A stretch of DNA of 64,000 nt from Luteipulveratus flavus (GCF_029080175.1 NZ_JARFJC010000042.1); one strand, 5' to 3'. Shown: positions 41,805 through 50,844, counted from the first letter of the stretch. Program-made: numbers and translations. The notes: generated from the letters alone by a model not told the origin.

Positions 41805-42143
41805 ATGTCTTCCTCCCCCGCCGACGACCCGCCTCTGGCGGAGTCGTACCGGGACGTCCAGGAGTCGCCCGAGTTCGCCGAGCTGCGAAGCAGGTTCCGC
41901 CGGTTCGTCTTTCCCATGACCGCGCTCTTCCTGGCGTGGTACTTCGCGTTCGTCCTGCTCGGGGCGTACGCCCACGACTTCATGTCGCACAAGCTCTTCG
42001 GCAACATCACGACCGGACTCGTGCTCGGACTGCTCCAGTTCGTCAGCACGTTCGCGATCACGCTGATCTACGTGCGCTGGGCGAACCGCACGTTCGACCC
42101 GGCCGCCGAGGCGCTGGCGCGCCGGATCGAGGGTGACCGATGA
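41805..42143 (+). CDS. DUF485 membrane protein, partner of ActP
   Basis: A 112-residue protein with two transmembrane helices (residues 37-57 and 70-92) and the family segment FPMTALFLAWYFAFVLLGAYA. DUF485 genes (YjcH type) regularly precede acetate symporter genes. GGAAGGAG lies upstream of the ATG; the stop overlaps the actP start (ATGA). Confidence 0.92.
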   Translation: MSSSPADDPPLAESYRDVQESPEFAELRSRFRRFVFPMTALFLAWYFAFVLLGAYAHDFMSHKLFGNITTGLVLGLLQFVSTFAITLIYVRWANRTFDPAAEALARRIEGDR

Positions 42144-43780
42144 ACGCGCTGATGCCGATGCAGACCACGGTCGGGAACTCCACCGTCAACATCGTGATCT
42201 TCGCGGTGTTCGTCGCGATCACGCTCGCGATCGTCATCCGCGCCTCGCGCAACAACCGCACGGCGGCGGACTACTACGCCGGCGGTCGCGCCTTCACCGG
42301 ACGCCAGAACGGCATCGCCATCGCGGGTGACTACCTGTCGGCGGCGTCGTTCCTGGGCATCGCCGGTGCGATCGCGCTCAACGGGTACGACGGCTTCCTC
42401 TACTCGATCGGGTTCCTGGTCGCGTGGCTCGTGGCTCTGCTGCTCGTGGCCGAGCTGCTCCGGAACACAGGGCGATTCACCATGGCGGACGTCCTGTCCT
42501 TCCGCCTCCGGCAGGGGCCGGTCCGGACGGCCGCCGCGATCTCGACGCTCACGGTCAGCTTCTTCTACCTGCTCGCCCAGATGGCCGGAGCAGGCGGACT
42601 CGTCTCGCTCCTGCTCGGCATCGAGGGGGTCAACGCCCAGCGCGTGGTCATCGCGATCGTCGGCGTCATCATGGTGTTCTACGTCCTCGTCGGCGGCATG
42701 AAGGGCACCACCTGGGTGCAGATCGTCAAAGCGGTGCTGCTGATCATCGGCGCCGCGGTGATGACCGTCTGGGTGCTGGTGAAGTACGACGTCAACCTGT
42801 CCCACCTCCTGCAGGGCGCGATCGACAACTCCCCGAAGGCCGGCGAGAACATCCTCGGTCCGGGGCTGCAGTACGGCAAGACCGAGACGACCCAGCTCGA
42901 CTTCGTCTCTCTCGGCCTTGCGCTCGTCCTCGGCACCGCGGGTCTCCCTCACGTGCTGATGCGCTTCTACACGGTCCCGACGTCCAAGGACGCACGGAAG
43001 TCCGTCGCCTGGGCCATCTGGCTGATCGGGTTCTTCTACCTGTTCACCCTGGTGCTCGGGTACGGTGCCGCGGCCCTGGTCGGGCCGGAGAAGATCGCCG
43101 CCGCGCCAGGCAAGGTCAACTCCGCTGCGCCCCTGCTCGCGTTCGAGCTCGGCGGCGAGGTCCTGCTCGGGCTCATCTCCGCCGTGGCGTTCGCGACGAT
43201 CCTCGCGGTGGTCGCCGGCCTGACGATCACGGCGAGCGCGTCCTTCGCGCACGACGTGTACGCCAACGTCATCAAGAAGGGCACGGTCACGCCGGAGCGC
43301 GAGGTGCGGGTGGCCCGGATCACCGCCCTGGTCATCGGTGCGGTCGCGATCGTCGGCGGCATCTTCGCCAACGGTCAGAACGTCGCGTTCCTGGTCGCGC
43401 TGGCCTTTGCGATCGCCGCGAGCGCCAACCTGCCGACGATCCTCTACTCCCTGTTCTGGAAGCGGTTCAACACCCGCGGTGCGCTGTGGTCCATCTATGG
43501 CGGTCTGATCTCGGCGTTGGTGCTGATCGTGTTCAGCCCGGTGGTGTCGGGCAAGCCGGCCGGGCCGGACGGCAAGAGCCTGTCGATGTTCACGGACACC
43601 TCGGTCGACTTCCACTGGTTCCCGCTGGACAACCCCGGCATCGTGTCGATCCCGCTCGGGTTCTTCCTCGGCTGGCTCGGCAGCGTGACCAGCAAGGAGC
43701 GGTCCGACCCCGACCGGTACGCCGAGATGGAGGTGCGCTCGCTGACCGGAGCGGGCGCCGAGAAGGCAGTCCATCACTAG
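42140..43780 (+). CDS. actP: Cation/acetate (monocarboxylate) symporter, SSS family
   Basis: A 546-residue sodium:solute symporter with about 13 transmembrane helices. YYAGGRAFTGRQNGIAIAGDYLSAASFLG is the ActP/MctC signature; GTAGLPHVLMRFYTVP and FATILAVVAGLTITAS are also conserved. It imports acetate and other short-chain acids. Operon with DUF485, controlled by the Crp-type site at 41746. A 22-bp hairpin terminator follows. Confidence 0.94.
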   Translation: MNALMPMQTTVGNSTVNIVIFAVFVAITLAIVIRASRNNRTAADYYAGGRAFTGRQNGIAIAGDYLSAASFLGIAGAIALNGYDGFLYSIGFLVAWLVALLLVAELLRNTGRFTMADVLSFRLRQGPVRTAAAISTLTVSFFYLLAQMAGAGGLVSLLLGIEGVNAQRVVIAIVGVIMVFYVLVGGMKGTTWVQIVKAVLLIIGAAVMTVWVLVKYDVNLSHLLQGAIDNSPKAGENILGPGLQYGKTETTQLDFVSLGLALVLGTAGLPHVLMRFYTVPTSKDARKSVAWAIWLIGFFYLFTLVLGYGAAALVGPEKIAAAPGKVNSAAPLLAFELGGEVLLGLISAVAFATILAVVAGLTITASASFAHDVYANVIKKGTVTPEREVRVARITALVIGAVAIVGGIFANGQNVAFLVALAFAIAASANLPTILYSLFWKRFNTRGALWSIYGGLISALVLIVFSPVVSGKPAGPDGKSLSMFTDTSVDFHWFPLDNPGIVSIPLGFFLGWLGSVTSKERSDPDRYAEMEVRSLTGAGAEKAVHH

Positions 43781-43784
43781 GTCC

Positions 43785-43831
43785 GTACGACGGTGAGCCG
43801 GTCGCGTCTCGCGACCGGCTCACCGTCGTAC
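43785..43831 (+). terminator. Terminator of the acetate symporter operon
   Basis: A perfect 22-bp stem beginning GTACGACGGTGAGCC with a 3-base loop (TCT), starting 4 bases after the stop codon. Confidence 0.85.
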
Positions 43832-43847
43832 GCAGCCGAGCCCGGCC

Positions 43848-43920
43848 ACGACAAGCGACCACTCGGGACACTCCTCAGCACCAACCGACCCCCGCGATCA
43901 CGACAAGCGACCGCTCGGCG
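43848..43920. repeat. Imperfect direct repeat
   Basis: CACGACAAGCGACCACTCGG and CACGACAAGCGACCGCTCGG occur 52 bases apart in the gap between actP and the chitinase gene, differing at one base. The rest of the gap shows no gene. Confidence 0.55.
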
Positions 43921-43965
43921 CGCTGCTCGGTGGCCGGGCCACCGTGTGGCCCGACGCACCGCGGG

Positions 43966-43990
43966 CCCGGACGTCACCGAGACGTCCGGG
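43966..43990 (-). terminator. Terminator of the GH64-GH18 operon
   Basis: A perfect 9-bp stem (CCCGGACGT with its complement) and a 7-base loop, 22 bases beyond the chitinase stop. Confidence 0.6.
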
Positions 43991-44012
43991 GCCGCAGTCA
44001 GGTCCGACCGGA

Positions 44013-44981
44013 TCAGCCGGCGGCTGTGAAGACCTTGGTGAAGTCCAGCGGGGCGCCGTCCACACCGGAGCAGGTCGGTTGCGCGCCGCCGCCCGGGCAG
44101 GGCTGGTCGCGTCCGACGGACCAGAACGCCAGTCGTCCGACGCCCTGCTCCTTCGCCCAGGCGACGATCGCGCGGGCGTCGTCCTGCGAGACCGTCTCTC
44201 CGGCACTGTCGTTCGCGCCGGTCATCGGAGTCACGCCGATGTTGGCCCACGTCACGTCGAGGCCGCTCTCCTGCGCGGCGCTGAGCGTGCCCGCGGCGGC
44301 GGTCTTCGCGGCGCCGGCCATGTCGTCGACCGGGTGGCCGTAGTCCATGACCATGGCGTTGATGACGTCCAGCCGTACGCCCTGGGCTGCTGCCGCGGCG
44401 AGCAAGGCGCGCCCGGTGTCGACCGGCCCGGTCTCCAGCACCGGGATCGTCACGGACACCTGCAGACCCGGGTTGCGGTCCTGCAGCGCCTTGATCGCGC
44501 GGAACCGCCGCTCGACCGAGGCGGTGTCGCCGATCGCGCCGCCCTCGACGTCGAAGTCGATCTTGCTGACCTGGTACTTGTCGATGACGCTCTGGTACGC
44601 CGCGGTCAGCGCCGTCTCGTCCGTGCAGGACTGACCCAGCTCGATGCCGCCCGCGCCACCGAAGGAGATGATCGGCTCGGCGCCCGCGGCCCGCGCGCGG
44701 TCGATCCGCGGGTTGACCGTGGAGTCCTCGATGCCGAGCGTGTCGCCCCAGATGGGCTTGCATCCCGAGCCGAGGACGAAGGCTGCCGTGAACGTGCGCA
44801 GGCCGCCGTCCGCGATCGCGCGGTCCAGCATGTCGGCACTGTTGGCGGAGAGGTCGACGTACGGCGCCACCTGGGTGCCTTCGGCCTCCTGCGCCCGCGC
44901 GCTCCCGGTCGGCAGGACGGTCCCGACGGCCAGCGCGGACGCCGCGGCGAAGCCTGCAGCGGCCAGCGCGAGGCGGCTCAT
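44013..44981 (-). CDS. Secreted GH18 chitinase-like protein
   Basis: A 322-residue exported glycoside hydrolase. Signal peptide residues 1-30 (cut near ARA). The GH18 catalytic motif DxDxE is DFDVE (142-146) with Glu146 as acid; FGGAGG is the preceding strand motif SxGG, and MVMDYG the later one. There is no chitin-binding domain. It would hydrolyse chitin or related N-acetylglucosamine polymers outside the cell. Its ATG overlaps the stop of the GH64 glucanase, so both are made together. Confidence 0.88.
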   Translation of the reverse strand: MSRLALAAAGFAAASALAVGTVLPTGSARAQEAEGTQVAPYVDLSANSADMLDRAIADGGLRTFTAAFVLGSGCKPIWGDTLGIEDSTVNPRIDRARAAGAEPIISFGGAGGIELGQSCTDETALTAAYQSVIDKYQVSKIDFDVEGGAIGDTASVERRFRAIKALQDRNPGLQVSVTIPVLETGPVDTGRALLAAAAAQGVRLDVINAMVMDYGHPVDDMAGAAKTAAAGTLSAAQESGLDVTWANIGVTPMTGANDSAGETVSQDDARAIVAWAKEQGVGRLAFWSVGRDQPCPGGGAQPTCSGVDGAPLDFTKVFTAAG

Positions 44982-46180
44982 CGGACGCCCTGCCCGAACG
45001 AGCTCAGCGTGATGGACGCCGAGCGCGGGTCGTCCGCGTGCACGAGCGACTCGAAGTTGCCCACGTCGTCGTACGCGAAGGCGTACGCCTTGCCATCGAC
45101 CATGTTGGCGTGGACAGCCTTGGCGTACAGGTTGGTCGGCGAGGTCCGGTAGAAGTCAGCAGCACTCGTGCTCGGCTGGGTGTCGATGGTGCCGAGCGTT
45201 CCGCGGTTGAGCGCGGCGCAGAGAGTGCGCGAGATCGGGCCCACGACCTGGTCGTTCGGCGAGGGGAGGTCGCCGTCGCAGCCCCAGACGCTGGCGCTGC
45301 TCGGCTTGTTGAAGGACGCGACCTGCGCGCCGGACCCGTCGGTGAAGGTCATCACGTTGCCGGAGGTGTGGCCGAAGAACTTGGTGTCCGGGCGGTCGCC
45401 GAACGGCTGCACGGTGAGCGTCTTGGAGGCGTACGCGTCCCACGCCGAGCTGATGTAGGAGTCGAGGTAGCCGGGGTCCAGCTGGCCGGCGCCGGCGGCC
45501 TTCCCGGGCGCGAGCACGCGCAGCACGGTGCCGTCGGACCGGGTGTAGACCGATCGCGACCACGCCGGGTCGGAGCGGAGCGTGTCGATGACCGCCTGCC
45601 GGCCGCCCGGCTTCGGCTCGCCGGTGGTGCTCGTCGAGCCGTCGCTGCCCGTCACCGAGACGGCGTGCGGGACGGCGAACATGTCGACCTGCGAGCTGTT
45701 CAGCCAGAGGCCGCCGTCGTTGTAGGTGAACTCGCTCCAGTCGAAGAGGATGTCGCGGTTCGCATCCCCCTCGGCCCACGGCGCGGGCTGCACGAGACCG
45801 TCCGGCGTCAGCCTGAAGTCCAGCTTGGAGCCGAGCGAGAAGTAGACCCGCCCGGAGAAGCCCCGGGGCACGTTGATCGTGCCGCTGCCGCCGTTGCCCG
45901 GACCGGGGATCGCGACGTCGGGCGCGGGCGACGGTGGGTTCTGACCGGCCGGCCAGGGCGTGAACGCGCCTGCCTGGTTCACGTAGCCGAGCCGGCCGCC
46001 GCCGAGGTCGGTGCCGATGACGTACAGGTACGTCGCATCGCCCCGTCCGGTGCTGTTGCCCACCGCGACCGGCAGGACGTCCGGTGGGAGTGCGTCGACC
46101 GGTGACGCGACGGCGACGCCCACGGGGGCGATGAGGGTGGCGGCCAGCAGAGCGTTGCGGACTCGTGTCTGGAGCTGCAC
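44978..46180 (-). CDS. Secreted GH64 beta-1,3-glucanase
   Basis: A 400-residue exported glucanase of family 64, with a thaumatin-like fold. A signal peptide (residues 1-32) is followed by LPVAVGNSTGRGDATYLYVIG, GFSGRVYFSLGSKLDF and DILFDWSEFTYN, where the family's catalytic acids lie; LWLNSSQVDMFAVP is also typical. Such enzymes release laminaripentaose from beta-1,3-glucan of fungal walls. GTG 46180 was chosen for the GAGGAG 9 bases upstream. Pairs with chitinase as a fungal-wall-degrading operon. Confidence 0.9.
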   Translation of the reverse strand: MQLQTRVRNALLAATLIAPVGVAVASPVDALPPDVLPVAVGNSTGRGDATYLYVIGTDLGGGRLGYVNQAGAFTPWPAGQNPPSPAPDVAIPGPGNGGSGTINVPRGFSGRVYFSLGSKLDFRLTPDGLVQPAPWAEGDANRDILFDWSEFTYNDGGLWLNSSQVDMFAVPHAVSVTGSDGSTSTTGEPKPGGRQAVIDTLRSDPAWSRSVYTRSDGTVLRVLAPGKAAGAGQLDPGYLDSYISSAWDAYASKTLTVQPFGDRPDTKFFGHTSGNVMTFTDGSGAQVASFNKPSSASVWGCDGDLPSPNDQVVGPISRTLCAALNRGTLGTIDTQPSTSAADFYRTSPTNLYAKAVHANMVDGKAYAFAYDDVGNFESLVHADDPRSASITLSSFGQGVR

Positions 46181-46249
46181 GACAGATCTCTCCTCTGATC
46201 GGTTACATCGTTGGATCACTCCTGCCTACCGAAGCCCTGGTCAGCGGCA

Positions 46250-46265
46250 GGTCATCCGGATGACC
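46250..46265. promoter_or_regulatory. Perfect palindrome between GH64 gene and kinase gene
   Basis: GGTCATCCGGATGACC is a perfect 16-bp palindrome, 70 bases upstream of the glucanase start and 102 bases upstream of the divergent kinase start. Probable repressor site; the regulator is unknown. Confidence 0.5.
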
Positions 46266-46366
46266 CCGATGTGCACGGATATGTACGGAGGTCGTTGCGA
46301 AAAGCCGCGCATGCGGACCAGATTCGGTCCCATGCCGATCACCGTGCCGCCCGGGCGGCCGCTCCG

Positions 46367-47005
46367 ATGAGGGAGGTCACCGCTGCTGACGCGGTCCGCG
46401 ACGTACTGCTGCGCCTCCGGCACTCGACGCACCTCCTGCTCGGGATCGCCGGTCCGCCGGCATCCGGGAAGTCGACGCTCGCCGCCGAGGTCGCCGACGC
46501 GGCGTCGCGGTCCGGCATCAGCGCCGTCGTGGTGCCGATGGACGGTTTCCACCTCGCTCAGTCGGTCCTCGACGCCCGCGGGCTCGCCGGGGTGAAGGGC
46601 GCCGCGGAGACGTTCGACGCGGCCGGGTTCGTGGCCCTGCTGAGGCGCATCCGCGCGGCCGACTCCACAGTGTGGGCGCCGGCGTTCGACCGGGCGCTGG
46701 AGGACGCGGTCGCGGGCAGCATCGAGGTGCCGCCGGACGTCCGGCTGGTCGTCACCGAGGGCAACTACCTCCTGGACGAGGCTCCTCCGTGGCGTGACAT
46801 CGCGCCCCTGCTGGAGGAGACCTGGTACGTCCGGCTCGACGACGACGTACGCCGCGCGCGCCTCGTCGCTCGCCACGAGGCGTACGGCCGCACCCACGAC
46901 GAGGCCGTCGCTCGCGCGTACGGCACCGACGAGCACAACGCGGTACGGATCGCGGCTAGTGTCCATCGCGCCGACCGCGTCGTCCTGGCGCCCGAGCGGT
47001 CCTGA
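46367..47005 (+). CDS. Nucleoside/uridine kinase-like P-loop protein
   Basis: A 212-residue P-loop kinase. Walker A is GPPASGKST; VVPMDGFHLAQSVL is the substrate-binding DGFH motif of the uridine kinase/pantothenate kinase-like group, and VVTEGNYLLDE the following core strand. Actinobacterial members are called nucleoside/nucleotide kinase family proteins and may phosphorylate fructose or nucleosides; the substrate is not established. Confidence 0.88.
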   Translation: MREVTAADAVRDVLLRLRHSTHLLLGIAGPPASGKSTLAAEVADAASRSGISAVVVPMDGFHLAQSVLDARGLAGVKGAAETFDAAGFVALLRRIRAADSTVWAPAFDRALEDAVAGSIEVPPDVRLVVTEGNYLLDEAPPWRDIAPLLEETWYVRLDDDVRRARLVARHEAYGRTHDEAVARAYGTDEHNAVRIAASVHRADRVVLAPERS

Positions 47006-47085
47006 GGGATCCGTCCGGGCATCGGTGACGTCCAACGGCGCGTACGCCCGCACTCGCGGGGTCGCTCGGGGCTCGAGGAGACACG

Positions 47086-48075
47086 ATGAACATCAGGACG
47101 CGGGTGAGCGCTCTCGCCGCCGTCATCACGGCAGCGACGCTGCTGTCCGGGTGCCAGGAGGAGCAGGTCGTCACCGGCACCCCCTCGGCGAACGCCTCGA
47201 GCGGGCAGCGCAGCGACCGCAGCACGTCCTCCGGGGCCACGAGCGGCGATGCGACCCCCGGGGCCGACGGCACGGACGCCGGCCGTCGGGAGCACCTCAC
47301 CGACAAGGGCGGTTACGTCGTCCAGGGCTCCAAGGTCACCTTCGTCTACAACAACGGCGTGCGCTACGTCCTCGACGTGGGCGCCCCGGTCGGTGACCGG
47401 ACCACGATCCGCAACGGCACCGGGACCCTCACCCTCAAGGACACCACCGCCACCTGGGTCGACCTGCGCAGCCGTTCCACCAGCACGGTCGACGGGCAGG
47501 GCGCCGGCACCGTCATCGACAAGACGGGTGCGATCGTCGTCGCCCCGGACGGCAGCACCACCTGCGCCAACGGTCAGGGCCTGCAGTTCGTCGGCTCGGA
47601 CGGCAGCAAGGGACAGGCGAGCAAGAACGGCGCGTTCTTCGTGGACGCCGACGGCAAGAAGACCTCGTACGGCAGCCCGACCGCCGGCGGCCGGCCGGCC
47701 GGCCGGTTCACGGTCTGCAACATCGACAAGCAGGTGAGCGTCGACCTCTACTCCGACGTGCTGTTCGACTTCGACAAGGCGACGCTGACCCCGGCCGGCG
47801 AGCTCGTGGTCGCGAGCGCGGCGAGCACCATCCGCGACGACGTCCGCGGCAAGACAGTCAATGTCGTCGGCCACACCGACAGCACCGGGAGCGCCGACTA
47901 CAACGCCTCGCTCGGGCTGCGCCGGGCGAACGCCGTCGCGACGAAGCTGCGCACCCAGGTGCCCGGGATCCGCCTCGAGGTCAACACCGCCGGCGAGACG
48001 CAGCCGGCCGCGAGCAACGCCACCGAGGCGGGGCGGGCGAAGAACCGCCGCGTGACCATCAGCTACGCGCGCTGA
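47086..48075 (+). CDS. OmpA-family lipoprotein
   Basis: A 329-residue envelope protein. The signal peptide ends with lipobox LSGC (Cys23). Residues 25-70 are a Ser/Thr/Gly linker, residues 70-220 a beta-rich domain, and residues 220-329 the OmpA peptidoglycan-binding domain (VLFDFDKATLTPAG, VVGHTDSTGSADYN, AKNRRVTI). It likely links membrane to peptidoglycan. GAGGAG precedes the ATG. A hairpin terminator follows at once. Confidence 0.9.
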   Translation: MNIRTRVSALAAVITAATLLSGCQEEQVVTGTPSANASSGQRSDRSTSSGATSGDATPGADGTDAGRREHLTDKGGYVVQGSKVTFVYNNGVRYVLDVGAPVGDRTTIRNGTGTLTLKDTTATWVDLRSRSTSTVDGQGAGTVIDKTGAIVVAPDGSTTCANGQGLQFVGSDGSKGQASKNGAFFVDADGKKTSYGSPTAGGRPAGRFTVCNIDKQVSVDLYSDVLFDFDKATLTPAGELVVASAASTIRDDVRGKTVNVVGHTDSTGSADYNASLGLRRANAVATKLRTQVPGIRLEVNTAGETQPAASNATEAGRAKNRRVTISYAR

Positions 48076-48080
48076 CCGAG

Positions 48081-48109
48081 CGGGGTGGCGCGTCCACCGC
48101 GCCACCCCG
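48081..48109 (+). terminator. Terminator of the OmpA-like gene
   Basis: A perfect 12-bp stem (CGGGGTGGCGCG with its complement) and a 5-base loop, 5 bases after the stop codon. Confidence 0.8.
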
Positions 48110-48148
48110 GTCCGGCGGTATCACCGGCAACCGTCGGCATTCTTGTGA

Positions 48149-48164
48149 TGTGACGTACATCACA
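48149..48164. promoter_or_regulatory. Consensus Crp/GlxR-type site upstream of the AMIN-like gene
   Basis: TGTGACGTACATCACA is a perfect TGTGA-N6-TCACA match, extended by a further 5 bases into an 8-bp-arm palindrome (48144-48164). It lies about 140 bases before the AMIN-like start. Confidence 0.65.
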
Positions 48165-48295
48165 CAAATCTGTCGCGACGGCCAACCGGTGGAGCAGCTC
48201 GTACGTCCTCCACACACTCGCAGCCACCCGGCTGCGGGTACGTCGGCTCAGGGGGACATCCCGGTCGACGGCAGAAGAAGGATCAAGGGGGGACC

Positions 48296-48889
48296 ATGTC
48301 CCGGTCACGCACCACCACCCGCCGCCCGCGACTCGCCACCGTGGCGTTCGTCGTCCTCGGGCTGCTCCTGGGCCTGCTCGGCCCACTCGTCGCATCATCG
48401 CGCGCCAGCGCCACCGTCTGCGAAGCGCCGTGGGGGTCGCTTCCCAAGACGAGCTCCAGTCACACCACCAAGCCGCTGACCGGCGTCCGTACCGGCCAGC
48501 AGCTCTGCTACGACCGGCTCGTGCTCGACATCGGCCGGTCGGGGACAGGCGCCGTCGGCTACGACGTGCGCTACGTGTCCGTCGTCGGAGCCGAGGGCTC
48601 GGGTGCACCACTGCCCGTCCGCGGCGACGCCGACATCAAGGTGACCGTCAACGCGCCGGCGTACAACGTCAGCACCGGCGCACCGACCTACACCCCGTCC
48701 AACCCGAACGAGCTGTCCAACGTGTCGGGCTACCGCACGTTCCGCCAGCTCCGCTGGGCCGGCTCGTTCGAGGGGCAGAGCACCATCGCCCTCGGCGTCC
48801 GCGCCCGGCTGCCGATGCGGGTCTTCGTCCTGAGCGACACCGACGGGTCCCGTCGGCTGGTCGTCGACGTCGCCCACCTCTGGTACTGA
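48296..48889 (+). CDS. Secreted AMIN-like domain protein
   Basis: A 197-residue exported protein: basic twin-Arg-containing start (TTRRPRLAT), hydrophobic core, cleavage near RASA. The domain (residues 45-197) has the AMIN-like pattern YDRLVLDIGRSG, YDVRYV, and VFVLSDTDGSRRLVVDVAHLW at the end. AMIN-like domains in actinobacteria are predicted envelope-binding modules without catalytic activity. AAGGGGGG precedes the ATG. Preceded by a perfect Crp-type site. Confidence 0.85.
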   Translation: MSRSRTTTRRPRLATVAFVVLGLLLGLLGPLVASSRASATVCEAPWGSLPKTSSSHTTKPLTGVRTGQQLCYDRLVLDIGRSGTGAVGYDVRYVSVVGAEGSGAPLPVRGDADIKVTVNAPAYNVSTGAPTYTPSNPNELSNVSGYRTFRQLRWAGSFEGQSTIALGVRARLPMRVFVLSDTDGSRRLVVDVAHLWY

Positions 48890-48915
48890 CCGCGGCCACC
48901 ACGCCGCACACACCA

Positions 48916-48948
48916 CGACGCGCCCACCCCGACCGGGTGGGCGCGTCG
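48916..48948. terminator. Bidirectional terminator
   Basis: A perfect 14-bp stem (CGACGCGCCCACCC with its complement), loop of 5, between the AMIN-like gene and the convergent universal stress protein gene. Confidence 0.85.
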
Positions 48949-48958
48949 CTGCCGGCTG

Positions 48959-49345
48959 TCAGGGCTTGACCGCGAGCACCGGGCACGCCGCGTCCAGCAG
49001 CACCCGCTGGGCGGTCGAGCCGAGGATCAGCTTGCCGACCGGGGTACGCCGCCGCAGGCCGACCACGATCAGGTCGGCCCCGACCTCTTCCGCCACGTCG
49101 AGGATCAGGTCGGCGACGTCCGGGCCGAGCGGCTGCCGGACCTCGTACTCGACCCCGGACGCCTCCAGGTGGCTCCGCAGCCGGTCGACGTCCGCGCCCT
49201 GACTGAACCGGGTGTCGACGTAGGCGTCGCCACGCGTCCCGTTGACGACCACCAGGCGCGAGCCCGTACGGCGCGCCTCGACCAGCGCCTGCTCCACCGC
49301 GGCCTCGCCCGGCGCACCGGGGACGTAGCCGACGACGATCGTCAT
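48959..49345 (-). CDS. Universal stress protein, UspA family
   Basis: A 128-residue single-domain Usp. IVVGYVPGAPGEAAVEQAL is the N-terminal strand-helix and GLRRRTPVGKLILGSTAQRVL the nucleotide-binding G-x2-G-x9-G(S/T) region. Gene overlaps tctA (ATGA), so it belongs to the tricarboxylate transport operon, perhaps sensing ATP status during uptake. Confidence 0.92.
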   Translation of the reverse strand: MTIVVGYVPGAPGEAAVEQALVEARRTGSRLVVVNGTRGDAYVDTRFSQGADVDRLRSHLEASGVEYEVRQPLGPDVADLILDVAEEVGADLIVVGLRRRTPVGKLILGSTAQRVLLDAACPVLAVKP

Positions 49346-50844
49346 GAGGTGACCTCCTGGGTGGCGGGCCGCCGCAGCCTGCCCACGGCGAGCATCCCGA
49401 CCGCGCCGAGCACGATCAGCGCGTACACGATCTTCGCGACCGGCTCGGACACCAGGCCCGACCAGTCACCGCTGGACAGCTGCAGCGACTTGCGCATGGC
49501 GCCCTCGACCCGCGGGCCGAGGATCACCCCGATGATCAGCGGCAGGACCGGGAGGCCGAACCGGCGCATCATCAGCCCGAGCAGCCCGAACACCAGCAGC
49601 AGTGCCAGGTCGAACCACTGCAGGTTGACCGCGAGCGCGCCCAGAGAGGCGAAGAACAGGATGCCGGCGTAGAGGTACGGGCGGGGCGTCCGCAGCAGCC
49701 TCGCCCAGACCGGCGCGAGCGGCAGGTTCAGCACGAGCAGCAGCAGGTTGCCGATGAACAGGCTGGCGATGAGCGTCCAGATGAGGTCGCTCTGGCTGGT
49801 GAAGAGCGTCGGACCGGGGTCGATGCCGTACCCGACCATCGCGGCCAGCATGACCGCCGCGGTGGCGTTCGTCGGCAGGCCGAGCGAGAGCATCGGCACC
49901 AGCGTGCCCGCGGCCGAGGCGTTGTTCGCGGCCTCCGGACCGGCGACGCCCTCGATCGCCCCCTTGCCGAACTCCTCCGGGTGCTTGGTCAGCCGGCGCT
50001 CGGTCACGTACGACAGGAAGGTCGGCAGCTCCGCACCTCCGGCCGGGACGGCGCCGAACGGGAACCCGTACGCCGTCCCGCGCAGCCACGGCTTCCACGA
50101 CCGGCGCCAGTCCTCCCGGCCCATCCACGGACGACCGACGGGCACGATCTCCTGCGGGCGGCGCCGCAGGTGCGCTGCGACCCAGAGCGCCTCGCCGATG
50201 GCGAAGATCGCGACCGCCACGACGACGATGTCGATGCCGTCGGACAGCAGCGGGATGCCGAACGTCAGGCGCGACTGGCCGGTCACGCTGTCGATGCCGA
50301 CGAGCCCGATCGCCAGCCCGAGGAAGAGCGAGATGAACCCGCGCAGCTTGGACGAGCCCAGCACGGCGGTCACCGCGACCAGGGCGAGCACCATGATCGC
50401 GAGGTAGGACGGGTCGCCGAGCTTGACCGCCTGGGTGGCGATCGTCGGGGCGAACAGCGCGAGCAGCGCCGTGCCGATCGCACCGGCGATGAACGACCCG
50501 ATCGCCGCCGTCGCGAGCGCCTGCGCCGCTCGGCCGGCCTTGGCCATCTTGTTGCCCTCGATCGCGGTGACCACCGAGGAGGACTCGCCCGGGGTGTTCA
50601 GCAGGATGGACGTGGTCGAGCCGCCGTACATGCCGCCGTAGTAGATGCCCGCGAACATGATGAACGCGCTCGCCGCGTCGACGTTGTACGTGACCGGTAG
50701 CAGCAGCGCGACCGTCATCGCCGGGCCGATGCCGGGCAGGACGCCCACCGCCGTACCGAGCAGCACGCCGAGGCAGGCGAACATCAGGTTCATGGGGGTC
50801 AGGGCGGACGCGAACCCGTCCGCGAGGTGGCCGATGTTGCCCAT
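49342..50844 (-). CDS. tctA: Tripartite tricarboxylate transporter large permease TctA
   Basis: A 500-residue membrane protein with about 12 helices. GVLPGIGPAMTVALLLP near residue 33 and YGGSTTSILLNTPGE are TctA signatures, repeated in inverted form later (GLPTNATAAVMLAAMVGYG). It carries citrate or related acids with sodium, fed by the binding protein TctC. The start shares one base with the tctB stop. Confidence 0.95.
   Translation of the reverse strand: MGNIGHLADGFASALTPMNLMFACLGVLLGTAVGVLPGIGPAMTVALLLPVTYNVDAASAFIMFAGIYYGGMYGGSTTSILLNTPGESSSVVTAIEGNKMAKAGRAAQALATAAIGSFIAGAIGTALLALFAPTIATQAVKLGDPSYLAIMVLALVAVTAVLGSSKLRGFISLFLGLAIGLVGIDSVTGQSRLTFGIPLLSDGIDIVVVAVAIFAIGEALWVAAHLRRRPQEIVPVGRPWMGREDWRRSWKPWLRGTAYGFPFGAVPAGGAELPTFLSYVTERRLTKHPEEFGKGAIEGVAGPEAANNASAAGTLVPMLSLGLPTNATAAVMLAAMVGYGIDPGPTLFTSQSDLIWTLIASLFIGNLLLLVLNLPLAPVWARLLRTPRPYLYAGILFFASLGALAVNLQWFDLALLLVFGLLGLMMRRFGLPVLPLIIGVILGPRVEGAMRKSLQLSSGDWSGLVSEPVAKIVYALIVLGAVGMLAVGRLRRPATQEVTS

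Noticed and set aside
42068..43777. A long minus-strand frame opposite actP
   Set aside because: Composition is dominated by His, Asp, Arg and Glu, as expected for an antisense shadow of a transmembrane protein.
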